Origin: G963664585 sp963664585
Lineage (GTDB): Bacteria; Bacillota; Clostridia; Oscillospirales; Ruminococcaceae
Reading direction: 5' to 3'
Assembly (NCBI GenBank): GCA_963664585.2
Contig: CAXXEO010000014.1
Span: forward strand, 310,001-374,000
DNA length: 64,000 nt
In this document: piece after piece, positions 24,291-32,371 of the stretch
Layout of the letters: every line of letters starts with the position of its first letter
How positions within the stretch are numbered: position 1 is the stretch's first letter
Translations under genes and position numbers: made by a program
The notes under the pieces: generated by a model
What the model saw: only the letters and a program-made list of their open reading frames with translations
Database searches by the model: none
What the model was told of the DNA's origin: nothing

Positions 24291-25253
24291 ATGAAAACAA
24301 GAGTTACCGAGCTGTTGGGTATTAAATATCCCATTCTACAGGGTGGTATGGCATGGGTTTCCGACTATCGGCTGGCTGCAGCCGTATCTAGCGCAGGTGC
24401 GGCGGGCATTATCGCCACCGGCGGAAGAAGTGCCGCCTGGACAAGAGACCAAATTCGCAAAGCAAAAGAGCTGACCGATAATCCATTTGGTGTGAATCTC
24501 GGTCTTGCCATCGAATACGGCCGCGAGGCATTAGATGAGATGATTCAGGTAATTTGCGAGGAAAAACCCGCTTTTGTCACCGTTGGCGCGGGCAATCCGA
24601 TCCCTTTTATTGAAACCTTCCACGCGGCGGGTATCAAAGTCGTCGGCATTATCCCCAATACCCGTACTGCAAAAAAAGTTGAGGCGGCAGGCATCGACAT
24701 GATCGTCGTCGAGGGGACCGAGGCGGGCGGAAGAATCGGCCGGCTGAGCACGATGGCCCTGATGACCAACGTCATTCCCGAGGTATCGATTCCAGTCCTT
24801 GCAGCTGGTGCCATCTCGGACGGACGCGGCCTCGCTGCCGCAATGATGATGGGGGCACAGGGCGTCCAGATGGGGACCCGTTTCCTCGCATGTGCCGAGT
24901 GCTTTGTGCATCCCCAATACAAGGAGGAAATACTAAAGGCGACCGATGAGCAGTCTGTATCCACAGGTCTGTCCAGAAATATGGGTATGCGTGGACTTAG
25001 AAGCCCCTTTACAGAGAAATTCACGCAAATGGAAATCAGCGGTGTACCAGATGCAGAGCTGAGCCGCTTTGCGACAGGATCTTCCCGTGCAGTTGCGGAA
25101 AATGGCTTGACCCCGGACGGCATGAATGGCATGATACAGTGCGGTCAGGGCGTCGGCCCTATTAAGGAAATTAAAACAGCCAAACAAATTGTTGAAGAGA
25201 TCGTAAAAGAAGCAGAAAATCTCCTTTTAAATGCTCCTAAGCTGGTCAAATAG
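24291..25253 (+). CDS. Nitronate monooxygenase / FabK-type flavoprotein
   Basis: A 320-residue FMN-binding TIM-barrel protein of the 2-nitropropane dioxygenase/FabK family. It starts MKTRVTELLGIKYPILQGGMAWV, very like enoyl-ACP reductase II. FMN-binding stretches are VGAGNP, LAAGAISDGRGLAAAMMMGAQGVQMGTRFL. The motif that carries the catalytic histidine in FabK (SGGHIG) reads EAGGRIGRLSTMA here, with Arg for His, so FabK-type enoyl reduction is doubtful. It lies after CoA-transferase and hydratase genes, so it may reduce or oxidise an acyl-CoA-derived substrate; that is inference. Confidence 0.88.
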   Translation: MKTRVTELLGIKYPILQGGMAWVSDYRLAAAVSSAGAAGIIATGGRSAAWTRDQIRKAKELTDNPFGVNLGLAIEYGREALDEMIQVICEEKPAFVTVGAGNPIPFIETFHAAGIKVVGIIPNTRTAKKVEAAGIDMIVVEGTEAGGRIGRLSTMALMTNVIPEVSIPVLAAGAISDGRGLAAAMMMGAQGVQMGTRFLACAECFVHPQYKEEILKATDEQSVSTGLSRNMGMRGLRSPFTEKFTQMEISGVPDAELSRFATGSSRAVAENGLTPDGMNGMIQCGQGVGPIKEIKTAKQIVEEIVKEAENLLLNAPKLVK

Positions 25254-25287
25254 TCGATTTAGAAATAGTATTTGCGATAAATTACAA

Positions 25288-25322
25288 TCAAGACTTTCGA
25301 AGAATAACTCCGAAAGTCTTGA
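25288..25322. terminator. Hairpin after the flavoprotein gene
   Basis: A 12-bp perfect stem TCAAGACTTTCG / CGAAAGTCTTGA, loop 11 nt, followed only by TGTGTTCTT. Probably the terminator, though the U-tract is weak. Confidence 0.6.
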
Positions 25323-25387
25323 TGTGTTCTTCGCTGTTAATCGGTCTTTAATTCCCCACCAAAGGCAGTGGAGAAATGCAGATAGTA

Positions 25388-25924
25388 TCAAAAAACGATA
25401 TTGGCAATGATGTTTGTGTTATCGGTCAGAATCAGAACTGCCACCGAAGCTAGAATCGAAAATTGATCAATGGTGGCACCAATGGAAATTGGATAATCCC
25501 CAGGCTCCACGATAGCACCGGACAATGAGGTAATCGAGCGTTGAAGACTTACGACCGCGCTGTCCGCAGTAAAGCTGGACAGAGTCAGAGTATCTTTTGA
25601 TGAAAGGCCACAACTGATCAGCCTAAGCTTTGTTCCGGCCGTGGGCGGAAGCAGTCCGGAGGTGCTGCCAGAATTGAGAATAATGGTAGCACTGCCTTTG
25701 ATAACAGGACAGGCATAAGCGCCAGTTAGAATGATAATGGAATTATCCACCGAAAAAGTAAAACCCCCGCCCACTGACGCAATCAGGTATTGCGTTTCTC
25801 CTTCTGATTTTTTGTAAACATCGGGCGAGATCGAGATAACACCAAAGGATTTTGATAAAGCTTTCGTAAGGACGGAATGAATTCGTGCCGTTTCCAGATA
25901 GTGCGTCAAAAGAATATCGTGCAT
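25388..25924 (-). CDS. Hypothetical protein, beta-rich
   Basis: 178 residues, unrecognised. It has no signal peptide or membrane segment. After an N-terminal helix-like region (HDILLTHYLETARIHSVLTKAL), the rest is rich in Ser, Thr, Ile, Val and Gly (for example VGGGFTFSVDNSIIILTGAYA), suggesting beta-sheet, possibly a surface or spore-coat type jelly roll. AAAGGTGGGG precedes the ATG. It is convergent with the flavoprotein gene. The start and the good ribosome site make it a likely real gene; function unknown. Confidence 0.7.
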   Translation of the reverse strand: MHDILLTHYLETARIHSVLTKALSKSFGVISISPDVYKKSEGETQYLIASVGGGFTFSVDNSIIILTGAYACPVIKGSATIILNSGSTSGLLPPTAGTKLRLISCGLSSKDTLTLSSFTADSAVVSLQRSITSLSGAIVEPGDYPISIGATIDQFSILASVAVLILTDNTNIIANIVF

Positions 25925-26550
25925 CTAAGCCCCACCTTTCACAATTCAAACTTATTTGCATGAAAACAGCTATTGTTATTTATCGTATATCACCTTTTAT
26001 CAGTGCGAGGTATATAAATAAATGGATTTTTGAAAGCAAATAGGTTAACTTTATTTTCGTGTCTGATTTGCCTACCAGAGAATAAGAAATCAAACACGAG
26101 ATTTTCGGCATTTAGTTCGAAATTAGTATAAAACTATTTTGTCCCAATGACAAAAAAATATGACCCTAAAGGGGCCACATTGATATACATACAAAAATAT
26201 AATTGAGCTGCCCCCATACTTACCCTTGACTGCGATGGGACAGACAAAGTTAAAATAATAGGTTCAAAACTTTTTCAATGCCTTTATGAGGTTTCTTTTG
26301 ACTGACAGCCAACAAATCGCGACACTGACTTTCCATTTTAGAAAATTATGATTGTAGGAATGGAGGTAACTGCATAGGCTGACGCCAACATTAGCGCTTA
26401 GTTCACTTATAAAAGGTTTTACACTTTGTGCATGGACAAGCGGCGCTTCATATTAAAAAATTCTGTTTTAATGAAACTGCATTTAGGCTTTTGTTTCCCC
26501 CTATTCGGGCTGGGGAAAAAGCAAAGAAACGCAAATTGTTGGAAAACATC
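25925..26550. other. Gene-free stretch before tRNA-Gln
   Basis: About 625 bp, AT-rich. It holds an inverted repeat CGTGTcTGATTT / AAATCAaACACG (about 26055-26099) and a TTTCCCC...GGGGAAA hairpin (about 26494-26518) of the kind scattered through this window. No credible reading frame. Confidence 0.5.
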
Positions 26551-26578
26551 TTGACTTTTACAAAAGAAGAGTTATAAT
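26551..26578 (+). promoter_or_regulatory. Promoter of tRNA-Gln
   Basis: TTGACT (26551-26556), 16 bp, TATAAT (26573-26578), 13 bp before the tRNA. Confidence 0.85.
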
Positions 26579-26590
26579 AAATAATGCTGT

Positions 26591-26664
26591 TGCCGGATTG
26601 TGTAATGGTAGCACGACAGACTCTGACTCTGTTTGTCTGGGTTCGAGTCCTAGTCCGGCAACCA
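26591..26664 (+). tRNA. tRNA-Gln (anticodon CTG)
   Basis: Acceptor TGCCGGA / TCCGGCA, D-arm GTGT..GCAC, anticodon stem ACAGA/TCTGT with loop CTCTGAC (anticodon CTG, reads CAG), T-loop GGTTCGAGTCC. The CCA end is encoded. Confidence 0.96.
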
Positions 26665-26669
26665 AAATT

Positions 26670-26713
26670 AAATCCTCATTGATCGCTTTATAACGCGGTT
26701 GATGGGGATTTTT
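26670..26713 (+). terminator. Terminator after tRNA-Gln
   Basis: Imperfect stem ATCCtCATtgATCGC with GCGgTTGATGGGGAT, followed by TTTTT. Confidence 0.8.
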
Positions 26714-26755
26714 GATTCGCTTAAATTTGCCAATCATCGAATAGATTAGCTTTTT

Positions 26756-26861
26756 TATAGCCAATTAATTTAAAAACTGGCTATATATAAAACGTCATTT
26801 TCTTCCCCCACCATCGGCGGGGCTAGAAATCACAAGCTTGTTTTCAAGTTAATTGGCTATA
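26756..26861 (+). repeat. 106-bp palindromic repeat, copy 6
   Basis: Full length with both ends TATAGCCAATTAA / TTAATTGGCTATA. The hairpin is worn to CCCCCACC-ATC-GGCGGGG. Confidence 0.9.
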
Positions 26862-27017
26862 AAAAGCAAATAAAATTAACACTTTTCTTTGCTTTTAGGA
26901 TTAGATTTACAGTTCCATAAAACAAATGTTGCCGTATATATACAAGCACGTTTTCCTGATTTTATATGGAATTCGATAATATTATCCGGGAAATATAATG
27001 AGGGGAGATGATTTATA

Positions 27018-27638
27018 ATGAAGAAAAAAGCTATTTTTCTTACCGTTTTTATACTGCTTTTTATTGGGACAGGACTAATATCCTTTGCCCAGTCGACCTC
27101 ATATACGGTTGTCAAGGGTGACACGCTGTGGAAAATCGCGGTAAAAAACGAGATCGGTGTTTCTGAACTAATCAAGGTTAATCCACAGATAAAGAACCCT
27201 GCTATGATTATTGTTGGGCAGAAGATTACCATTCCTGAGGCGGCACCGTTAAGTTCCTTTGAGGCAGAGGTCATTCGTCTTGTTAATAAAGAGCGCACCA
27301 ACCGCGGATTGTCCGCCCTGACTACCAATTGGGAGTTATCCCGCGTTGCACGATATAAGTCGCAGGACATGATTAATAAAAATTATTTTTCCCACACATC
27401 CCCGACTTATGGATCACCATTCAATATGATGGAGCAATTTGGGCTTAAATTCTCAGCGGCGGCCGAAAATATCGCCTATGGACAGAGAACAGCACAGGAA
27501 GTAGTAACAGCCTGGATGAATTCGGCAGGACACAGGGCAAACATTCTCTCTGCTTCCTATTCCCAGACGGGTGTGGGCGCTGCTAAAAAAGCAGATGGTA
27601 CACTGTATTGGACCCAAATGTTTATTCGTCCTTACTAA
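27018..27638 (+). CDS. Exported LysM and CAP domain protein
   Basis: 206 residues. A signal peptide (about 1-25, KKKAIFLTVFILLFIGTGLISFAQ) is followed by one LysM peptidoglycan-binding domain (about 28-76, YTVVKGDTLWKIAVKNEIGVSELIKVNP...IIVGQKITIP). A CAP/SCP domain of the YkwD type follows (about 83-206) with RLVNKERTNRGLSALTTN, FSHTSP, ENIAYGQ, AWMNSAGHRANIL and GVGAAK. The His and Glu of the CAP cavity are present. Such proteins are secreted to the wall and are common in spore formers; enzymatic activity is not established. It lies between repeat copies 6 and 7. Confidence 0.94.
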   Translation: MKKKAIFLTVFILLFIGTGLISFAQSTSYTVVKGDTLWKIAVKNEIGVSELIKVNPQIKNPAMIIVGQKITIPEAAPLSSFEAEVIRLVNKERTNRGLSALTTNWELSRVARYKSQDMINKNYFSHTSPTYGSPFNMMEQFGLKFSAAAENIAYGQRTAQEVVTAWMNSAGHRANILSASYSQTGVGAAKKADGTLYWTQMFIRPY

Positions 27639-27683
27639 CCTTTTGGATTGTTTTGCTTTTCAAAAATGATGCCAAAAATTAAA

Positions 27684-27790
27684 TATAGCCAATTAACTTA
27701 AAAACTGGCTATAGATAAAGCGTCATTTACTTCCCCCGCCGAAGGCGGGGGAAGTAATCACAAGCTTGTTTTCAAGTTAATCAGCAGATA
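27684..27790 (+). repeat. 106-bp palindromic repeat, copy 7, degenerate right end
   Basis: Begins TATAGCCAATTAACTTAAAA with a perfect CCCCCGCC-GAAG-GGCGGGGG hairpin. The right end reads TCAGCAGATA instead of TCAACTATA. Confidence 0.85.
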
Positions 27791-27926
27791 GATTGCCCTC
27801 TTTGCCTTTTGGTGAAGGGGGTGAATGTTTTATTCCATACAACTCAAAAATATCCCCCCTGCCATACTGTACCGCCCCAGCGTTAACGGACACAAATAGA
27901 AAGCCCTCTCGCAGGATATCGTGAAA

Positions 27927-28784
27927 TTACGCAGCCTGATTCCGTTTTTCAAGCGGTGTCAGGCTCGTTTTCGTCTGAATGCGCTCGTTATTGTAAAAAT
28001 CCATGTATTCATCAATGAGCAATCTGGCTTCGTCAAAAGTTTTGAGTTTATGTCTGTAAATGCACTCTGTTTTGAGAATAGAGAAGAAATTTTCAGCCAT
28101 AGCATTGTCATAGCAGTTCCCACGTCTTGACATGGAGGGTGTTATGCCATACTGTTGAGTCAGGGTAAAGTATGCTTGAGAGATGTATTGAAACCCTTGG
28201 TCGCTGTGGAGTTGCAACTCGGCAGCGACCTTCTCTTTTTCTACGGCTGCTTTAATGGTGTTGAGAACAAGGTTTACAGCCTGTTCTGTGCCGGTTTTGT
28301 ATGCGATGATGCTGTTGTCAAAGAGATCACGAATCACGGAGAGATAGAGTACGCCCTGGCTAGTATGGATGTAGGAAATGTCCGTTACCCATTTGATATT
28401 TGGTCTGTCGGCGACGAAGTTGCGGTTTAGCAGGTTCTCGTATTTATGTAGCTGCTGTCCCATGCACTTGAACTTTCTACGGCGGCGAATTTCCGAAAGT
28501 AAGCCATACTTGTTCATAACACGCAGGATCGTCTTTGGATTGAAATACAAAAATTTCTCCCGCATGAGCCATATGTGGACACGGCGGTAGCCATAAGTCT
28601 TGCCACAACGTTTTTGGCACTCATCTACCATATTGGCCAGTTGTGCGTCTTTGTGTGGTTTGCCTCTGCGCTTCACATAGTCATAATATCCGCTGCGGGA
28701 TACTTCGAAAAAGCTGCACATGACCATCACGGGATATTTCTTTCGCCTACTGTAGATTGCTTCATATTTAACAGTTGCTTTCAC
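27927..28784 (-). CDS. IS3 family transposase OrfB
   Basis: 285 residues with an rve integrase core. An HTH_21-like region, CGKTYGYRRVHIWLMREKF, is followed by the DDE triad: WVTDISYI (Asp), LHSDQGFQY (Asp), and SRRGNCYDNAMAENFFSILK (Glu). Its ATG overlaps the orfA stop as ATGA, so translation is coupled or uses frameshifting. Intact. Confidence 0.93.
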   Translation of the reverse strand: MKATVKYEAIYSRRKKYPVMVMCSFFEVSRSGYYDYVKRRGKPHKDAQLANMVDECQKRCGKTYGYRRVHIWLMREKFLYFNPKTILRVMNKYGLLSEIRRRRKFKCMGQQLHKYENLLNRNFVADRPNIKWVTDISYIHTSQGVLYLSVIRDLFDNSIIAYKTGTEQAVNLVLNTIKAAVEKEKVAAELQLHSDQGFQYISQAYFTLTQQYGITPSMSRRGNCYDNAMAENFFSILKTECIYRHKLKTFDEARLLIDEYMDFYNNERIQTKTSLTPLEKRNQAA

Positions 28785-29086
28785 TTCCTTCCAGCGGCGC
28801 GAAGAAAATCCCGCAACAATTCATTCTCCATTTTCAGTCGTTTGATTTCATACTCTTTCTCTGCCTCAGGTGGTATATACCCTTTTGGTGGCCTTCCTCG
28901 CCGGCGAGGAAGTATTCCATATGATTGTGCTCGTTCTTTCCGCCGTTCTCTTTTTAAAAATGTTTTAACTGTGTATTTGTCTTTAAAACCAAAATGCTCT
29001 GCGATTTCTCTTTGTGTTTTTCCTTCCTCGCACATTTTTAATATTTCTTCTTTTATTCCTTGAATTTTCGTATATTCTCGTGTCAT
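28781..29086 (-). CDS. IS3 family transposase OrfA
   Basis: 101 residues. The N-terminal helix-turn-helix is EEGKTQREIAEHFGFKDKYTVKTFLKRE. A basic stretch PRRRGRPPKGY follows, then a leucine-zipper-like C-terminus (KRLKMENELLRDFLRA). It overlaps orfB by four bases. Confidence 0.9.
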   Translation of the reverse strand: MTREYTKIQGIKEEILKMCEEGKTQREIAEHFGFKDKYTVKTFLKRERRKERAQSYGILPRRRGRPPKGYIPPEAEKEYEIKRLKMENELLRDFLRAAGRK

Positions 29087-29236
29087 GATTAATCCCCCAA
29101 TCGTAGTTTATTATCCTACGATTGGGGGATTTCTTTCAATGTCCGTTTTTTATGGTTCAGTACATACGCAGAGGGGATAGAGGCGATTTTTATATACTAA
29201 TATGATATTTTTGTCATGCTTTCAAAATTCATCTGA

Positions 29237-29623
29237 TTACTTGGCTTCGAATTTTTCTTTAAAGCCAGGCATGAACGGACGAAGCAGTCCATTTGAGCCT
29301 GCGTTTTCATTGGAATGTTCTTTTATGATCACAATAGTGCGTCCTTTATCATCGCCGAAAGCATCGGCGCACGCCTGATCAAAACCTTTGCAGAGCAGAT
29401 TTTTGCCTTCAAGAGTTTTACCATAGGTTGTGTATACAAAAAGAGACTTCATACCTGCAGTTTGTTCATCCATGTTTTCCTTTTTGATTTCCTGAATTGA
29501 AACGAAAGAATGATCTTTTGAGACATCAAATCCGTCCATGCAAGCTTGCTTGGTACCTTCAATTAGAATTCTTTTTTGTTCAGCGGAATAGCCCTCTGGG
29601 ATATAAGCGACTGCAATTGACAT
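29237..29623 (-). CDS. Tautomerase-like protein
   Basis: 128 residues, apparently two 4-oxalocrotonate-tautomerase-like beta-alpha-beta units in tandem (SIAVAYIPEGYSAEQKRILIEGTKQACMD, then SLFVYTTYGKTLEGKNLLCKGFDQACAD). The position after the initiator Met is Ser, not the catalytic Pro of true 4-OT enzymes, so tautomerase activity is doubtful. The start MSIAVAY follows GGGGGT by 6 bases. Downstream of two LysR genes on the same strand; it may be their target or unrelated. Function unknown. Confidence 0.7.
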   Translation of the reverse strand: MSIAVAYIPEGYSAEQKRILIEGTKQACMDGFDVSKDHSFVSIQEIKKENMDEQTAGMKSLFVYTTYGKTLEGKNLLCKGFDQACADAFGDDKGRTIVIIKEHSNENAGSNGLLRPFMPGFKEKFEAK

Positions 29624-29785
29624 GATAATACCCCCAATTATTATTTGTAATGTCCATAAATATAAATTATCATAAAATAAAGGTCCTGTATAACACTTAA
29701 ATCGCATGAAACCAGAAGAATTCTGTATGGTACCCTTGCTTGTTTCAAACTTACAGCATTTTCGGTTACAATTAATAAATCATTC

Positions 29786-30655
29786 TTAGCACTCATATGA
29801 CTTTACGATGTCAAGAAGCAGTTCGACGGCCGGATTATTATTTGTAGACAGATAAGCGGCCACAAAATTGCGGGGTGAAAATTTAAATTCTAAATCTAAC
29901 AGTGTTGTCCGGTCAGATAGCATACTTTCGATAATCTTTGGAACATACGCAACACCTAAGCCGGCCTCCACCATTAAAAGCTTTGCTTCCAGTGAATTGA
30001 CCTGAATGTAATCGTGAAAAAAAATACCAGAGGTGGAGTTCGAACGTTTAATCTGGTCGTAGGATCCCTCGTTCATGGTGATCTGCGTTTCGTCTTTCAA
30101 TTCATCCGATGTGACGTGCGCATGAGTGGCCAAGGGGTGATCGTTGCTGACGACAACACCCCAAAGACCGGTTGAAATGGTAATGGTTTTAATATCTTCA
30201 CCGGCAATATATTTATTAATGCCAAATAAAATGTCGATGAGACCTTGGTTGAGCATGTCCGTCAGTTCTAAATAGGTATACTGTTCACAGGAAATTTTGA
30301 TCTGAGGATACTCAGCCGAATACTGTTTTATCATAGGCTGAATCAGTGCGCGCTCATAAGAACCAATGCCGATTTTTATGCTGCTGGCAATGCCGCACGC
30401 AGCGTTTTGCGCACGAATGACAGCCTTTTCGTAATGGTCCAAAAGAAAGACGGCTTCCCAATAAAATTCTCTCCCGGCGGGAGAAAGCTCGACGAAACGG
30501 TTGTCGCGATAGAACAGTACAAAGCCCAGCTCGTTTTCCAAGTTGGCGATTTGCCGGCTCATGGCGGTTTGCGCAATATTGAATTCGTTCGCTGCCTTGG
30601 TGAAGTTAAGATGTTTGGCGACACTGACAAAGTATTTAAGCTTTTGTATGTCCAA
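29786..30655 (-). CDS. LysR family regulator, tandem paralogue 1
   Basis: 289 residues. HTH: DIQKLKYFVSVAKHLNFTKAANEFNIAQTAMSRQIANLENELGF. The effector domain begins about residue 88 (SSIKIGIGSYERALIQPMI). It is about four-fifths identical to the next gene, clearly a duplication. TTG 30655 is used because the same start and the same GGGGGATCGCAATTGGA leader occur in the paralogue. An ATG five codons upstream overlaps the ribosome site. No divergent target gene is visible. Confidence 0.92.
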   Translation of the reverse strand: MDIQKLKYFVSVAKHLNFTKAANEFNIAQTAMSRQIANLENELGFVLFYRDNRFVELSPAGREFYWEAVFLLDHYEKAVIRAQNAACGIASSIKIGIGSYERALIQPMIKQYSAEYPQIKISCEQYTYLELTDMLNQGLIDILFGINKYIAGEDIKTITISTGLWGVVVSNDHPLATHAHVTSDELKDETQITMNEGSYDQIKRSNSTSGIFFHDYIQVNSLEAKLLMVEAGLGVAYVPKIIESMLSDRTTLLDLEFKFSPRNFVAAYLSTNNNPAVELLLDIVKSYEC

Positions 30656-30683
30656 TTGCGATCCCCCCATTATTTGAATGCGA

Positions 30684-30757
30684 TAGCAATTTCAAAAATA
30701 AAGTGGAATGAGTCTTGTACTCTCCCCGCCGGTGGCGGGGGAGGGTAAATCCTGTTT
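30684..30757 (+). repeat. Second repeat family (type B), copy 2
   Basis: TAGCAATTTCAAAAATAAAG, then TGGAATGAGTCTTG, then a CCCCGCC-GGT-GGCGGGG hairpin, then CCTGTTTCC. It matches copy 1 (17739-17838, reversed) over most of its length. It lies between the two LysR paralogues. Confidence 0.75.
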
Positions 30758-30788
30758 CCAATCCAATGTTTGCGCACGAAAATGAAAA

Positions 30789-31667
30789 TTATTCTTTACA
30801 CTCATATGACTTTACGATGTCAAGAAGTAGTTTAACAGCCGGATTGTGATTCGTTGACAGAAAAGCGGCGACAAATTTACGGGGAGCAAATTTAAACTCT
30901 AAGTCTAACAATGTTGTTCGATCTGAAAGCATACTCCCAATAATCTTCGGGACGAACGCAACCCCCAAGCCGGCCTCCACCATTAAGAGCTTTGCTTCCA
31001 GTGAATTCACCTGTATATAATCATGCACAAAAATGCCAATGGCGGCGTGTGCCCGTTTCATCTGGTCGAAAGAACCCTCGTTCATGGTGATCAGCGTTTG
31101 GCTTCTCATTTCGTCCAATGTGGCATACTCATGGGAGGCCAAGGGATGATCGTTGCTGACGACAACACCCCAGAGACCGGTGGAAATGGTTATCATCTCA
31201 ATATCTTGAATGCCAATAATGTATTTATCAATGCAAAATATAATGTCGATGAGACCCTGATTAAGCTGGCTCCCCAGTTCTAAATAGGTATACTGTTCAC
31301 AGGATATTTTGACTTGTGGATATTTGGTTGAAAACTCTTTTATCATCGGCTGTATTAATGCGCGCTCAAAGGAACCGATGCCGATTTTTATGCTGCTGGC
31401 AATGCCACTTGCAGCGTTTTGCGCGCGGATGACGGCCTTTTCGTAATAATCCAGAAGAAAGACAGCTTCCCAATAAAATTCTCTTCCGGCGGGTGTAAGC
31501 TCAACAAAACGGTTGTCACGATAAAAAAGTACAAAGCCTAGGTCGCTTTCCAAGTTGGCGATCTGGCGGCTCATAGCAGTCTGTGCAATATGGAAATCGT
31601 TTGCCGCTTTGGTGAAGTTAAGATGTTTGGCGACGCTGACAAAATACTTCAGCTTTTGAATATCCAA
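30789..31667 (-). CDS. LysR family regulator, tandem paralogue 2
   Basis: 292 residues, same architecture as the preceding paralogue, with HTH DIQKLKYFVSVAKHLNFTKAANDFHIAQTAMSRQIANLESDLGF. Differences cluster in the effector domain (for example CIDKYIIGIQDIEMIT against GINKYIAGEDIKTIT), suggesting altered ligand specificity while DNA recognition is conserved. TTG start after GGGGGATC. The C-terminus has two extra residues (KE). Confidence 0.92.
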   Translation of the reverse strand: MDIQKLKYFVSVAKHLNFTKAANDFHIAQTAMSRQIANLESDLGFVLFYRDNRFVELTPAGREFYWEAVFLLDYYEKAVIRAQNAASGIASSIKIGIGSFERALIQPMIKEFSTKYPQVKISCEQYTYLELGSQLNQGLIDIIFCIDKYIIGIQDIEMITISTGLWGVVVSNDHPLASHEYATLDEMRSQTLITMNEGSFDQMKRAHAAIGIFVHDYIQVNSLEAKLLMVEAGLGVAFVPKIIGSMLSDRTTLLDLEFKFAPRKFVAAFLSTNHNPAVKLLLDIVKSYECKE

Positions 31668-31928
31668 TTGCGATCCCCCATTATAAAAAAATAATTAAAT
31701 ACCTAATAAAATTATGAGGCAATTAGAGCCAAATGTCAAAAGTAAAATTTATCTTCAGTGATTTAGATAAATTGTATATAACATTTTTGTAATATGCATA
31801 CTGTTTAAATGTATTGTACAAGGAGTATGGTTAATGGTAAAATAGTTAAGCAAGTAAATGATCTTCCTTCCCTTGGTGATTGCGCTGGAGGTAGGGAAGC
31901 AGATGCAAAAATAAACGAGTCGGTTGGA

Positions 31929-31966
31929 TAACAAAAACCGCCCGAACAATATGTTCAAGCGGTTAA
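31929..31966 (-). terminator. Terminator after tRNA-Pro(CGG)
   Basis: On the minus strand, AACCGCtTGAAC-ATATT-GTTCgGGCGGTT followed by TTTG. Confidence 0.8.
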
Positions 31967-31968
31967 GC

Positions 31969-32045
31969 TGGTCGGAGTAGCGAGACTCGAACTCGCGGCC
32001 TCTTGGTCCCGAACCAAGCACGCTACCAAACTGCGCTATACCCCG
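31969..32045 (-). tRNA. tRNA-Pro (anticodon CGG)
   Basis: 77 nt on the minus strand. Acceptor CGGGGTA / TACTCCG, anticodon stem CTTGG/CCAAG with loop TTCGGGA (anticodon CGG, reads CCG), T-arm GAGTTCGAGTCTC, encoded CCA. Confidence 0.95.
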
Positions 32046-32057
32046 ACAGCAACTGTT

Positions 32058-32086
32058 AGTATATTAAAAAAGCGACGTTTTGTCAA
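32058..32086 (-). promoter_or_regulatory. Promoter of tRNA-Pro(CGG)
   Basis: On the minus strand, TTGACA (32081-32086), 17 bp, TATACT (32058-32063), 12 bp before the tRNA. Confidence 0.88.
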
Positions 32087-32371
32087 GGGAAAAGCGAGCA
32101 TAAACTGATATTTAGTGAAAGACAAAGTGGCAAATTTTGCAGAAGTGCAGATGCGACGAAGGATAGATTTATGGTGGTCATTTCCGCTTTTTACGCGTAA
32201 TGTTTGCGCTTTTCTTATAATAACTGGGCAAATTAAGAGGAAACTTGTAATCTGTCTGTCAACCTTAGACAGTGCAAGTAGATAGAAAATACCCGTATAT
32301 TTAGCAATAACATAAGAAAAAAAGTTATTAATAAGTAAAAAAAATAATCGGATGAAAGGTGGCAATCTAAT

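Larger units (their letters stand above)
27868..29160 (-). mobile_element. IS3 family insertion sequence, copy A
   Basis: About 1.29 kb with orfA and orfB on the minus strand. The ends are imperfect inverted repeats: TGTACC...TAACGGACA at the left and TGAACCATAAAAAACGGACA reading in from the right. TAC lies on both sides (27865-27867, 29161-29163), a possible 3-bp target duplication. A perfect 16-bp inverted repeat in the leader (29093-29132, AATCCCCCAATCGTAG arms) could block read-through from outside. Confidence 0.85.

Noticed and set aside
26558..26764. A minus-strand reading frame across tRNA-Gln
   Set aside because: It is the complement of a clear tRNA with promoter and terminator.
31755..32021. 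A minus-strand reading frame overlapping tRNA-Pro(CGG)
   Set aside because: It overlaps the tRNA and terminator and has no family resemblance.
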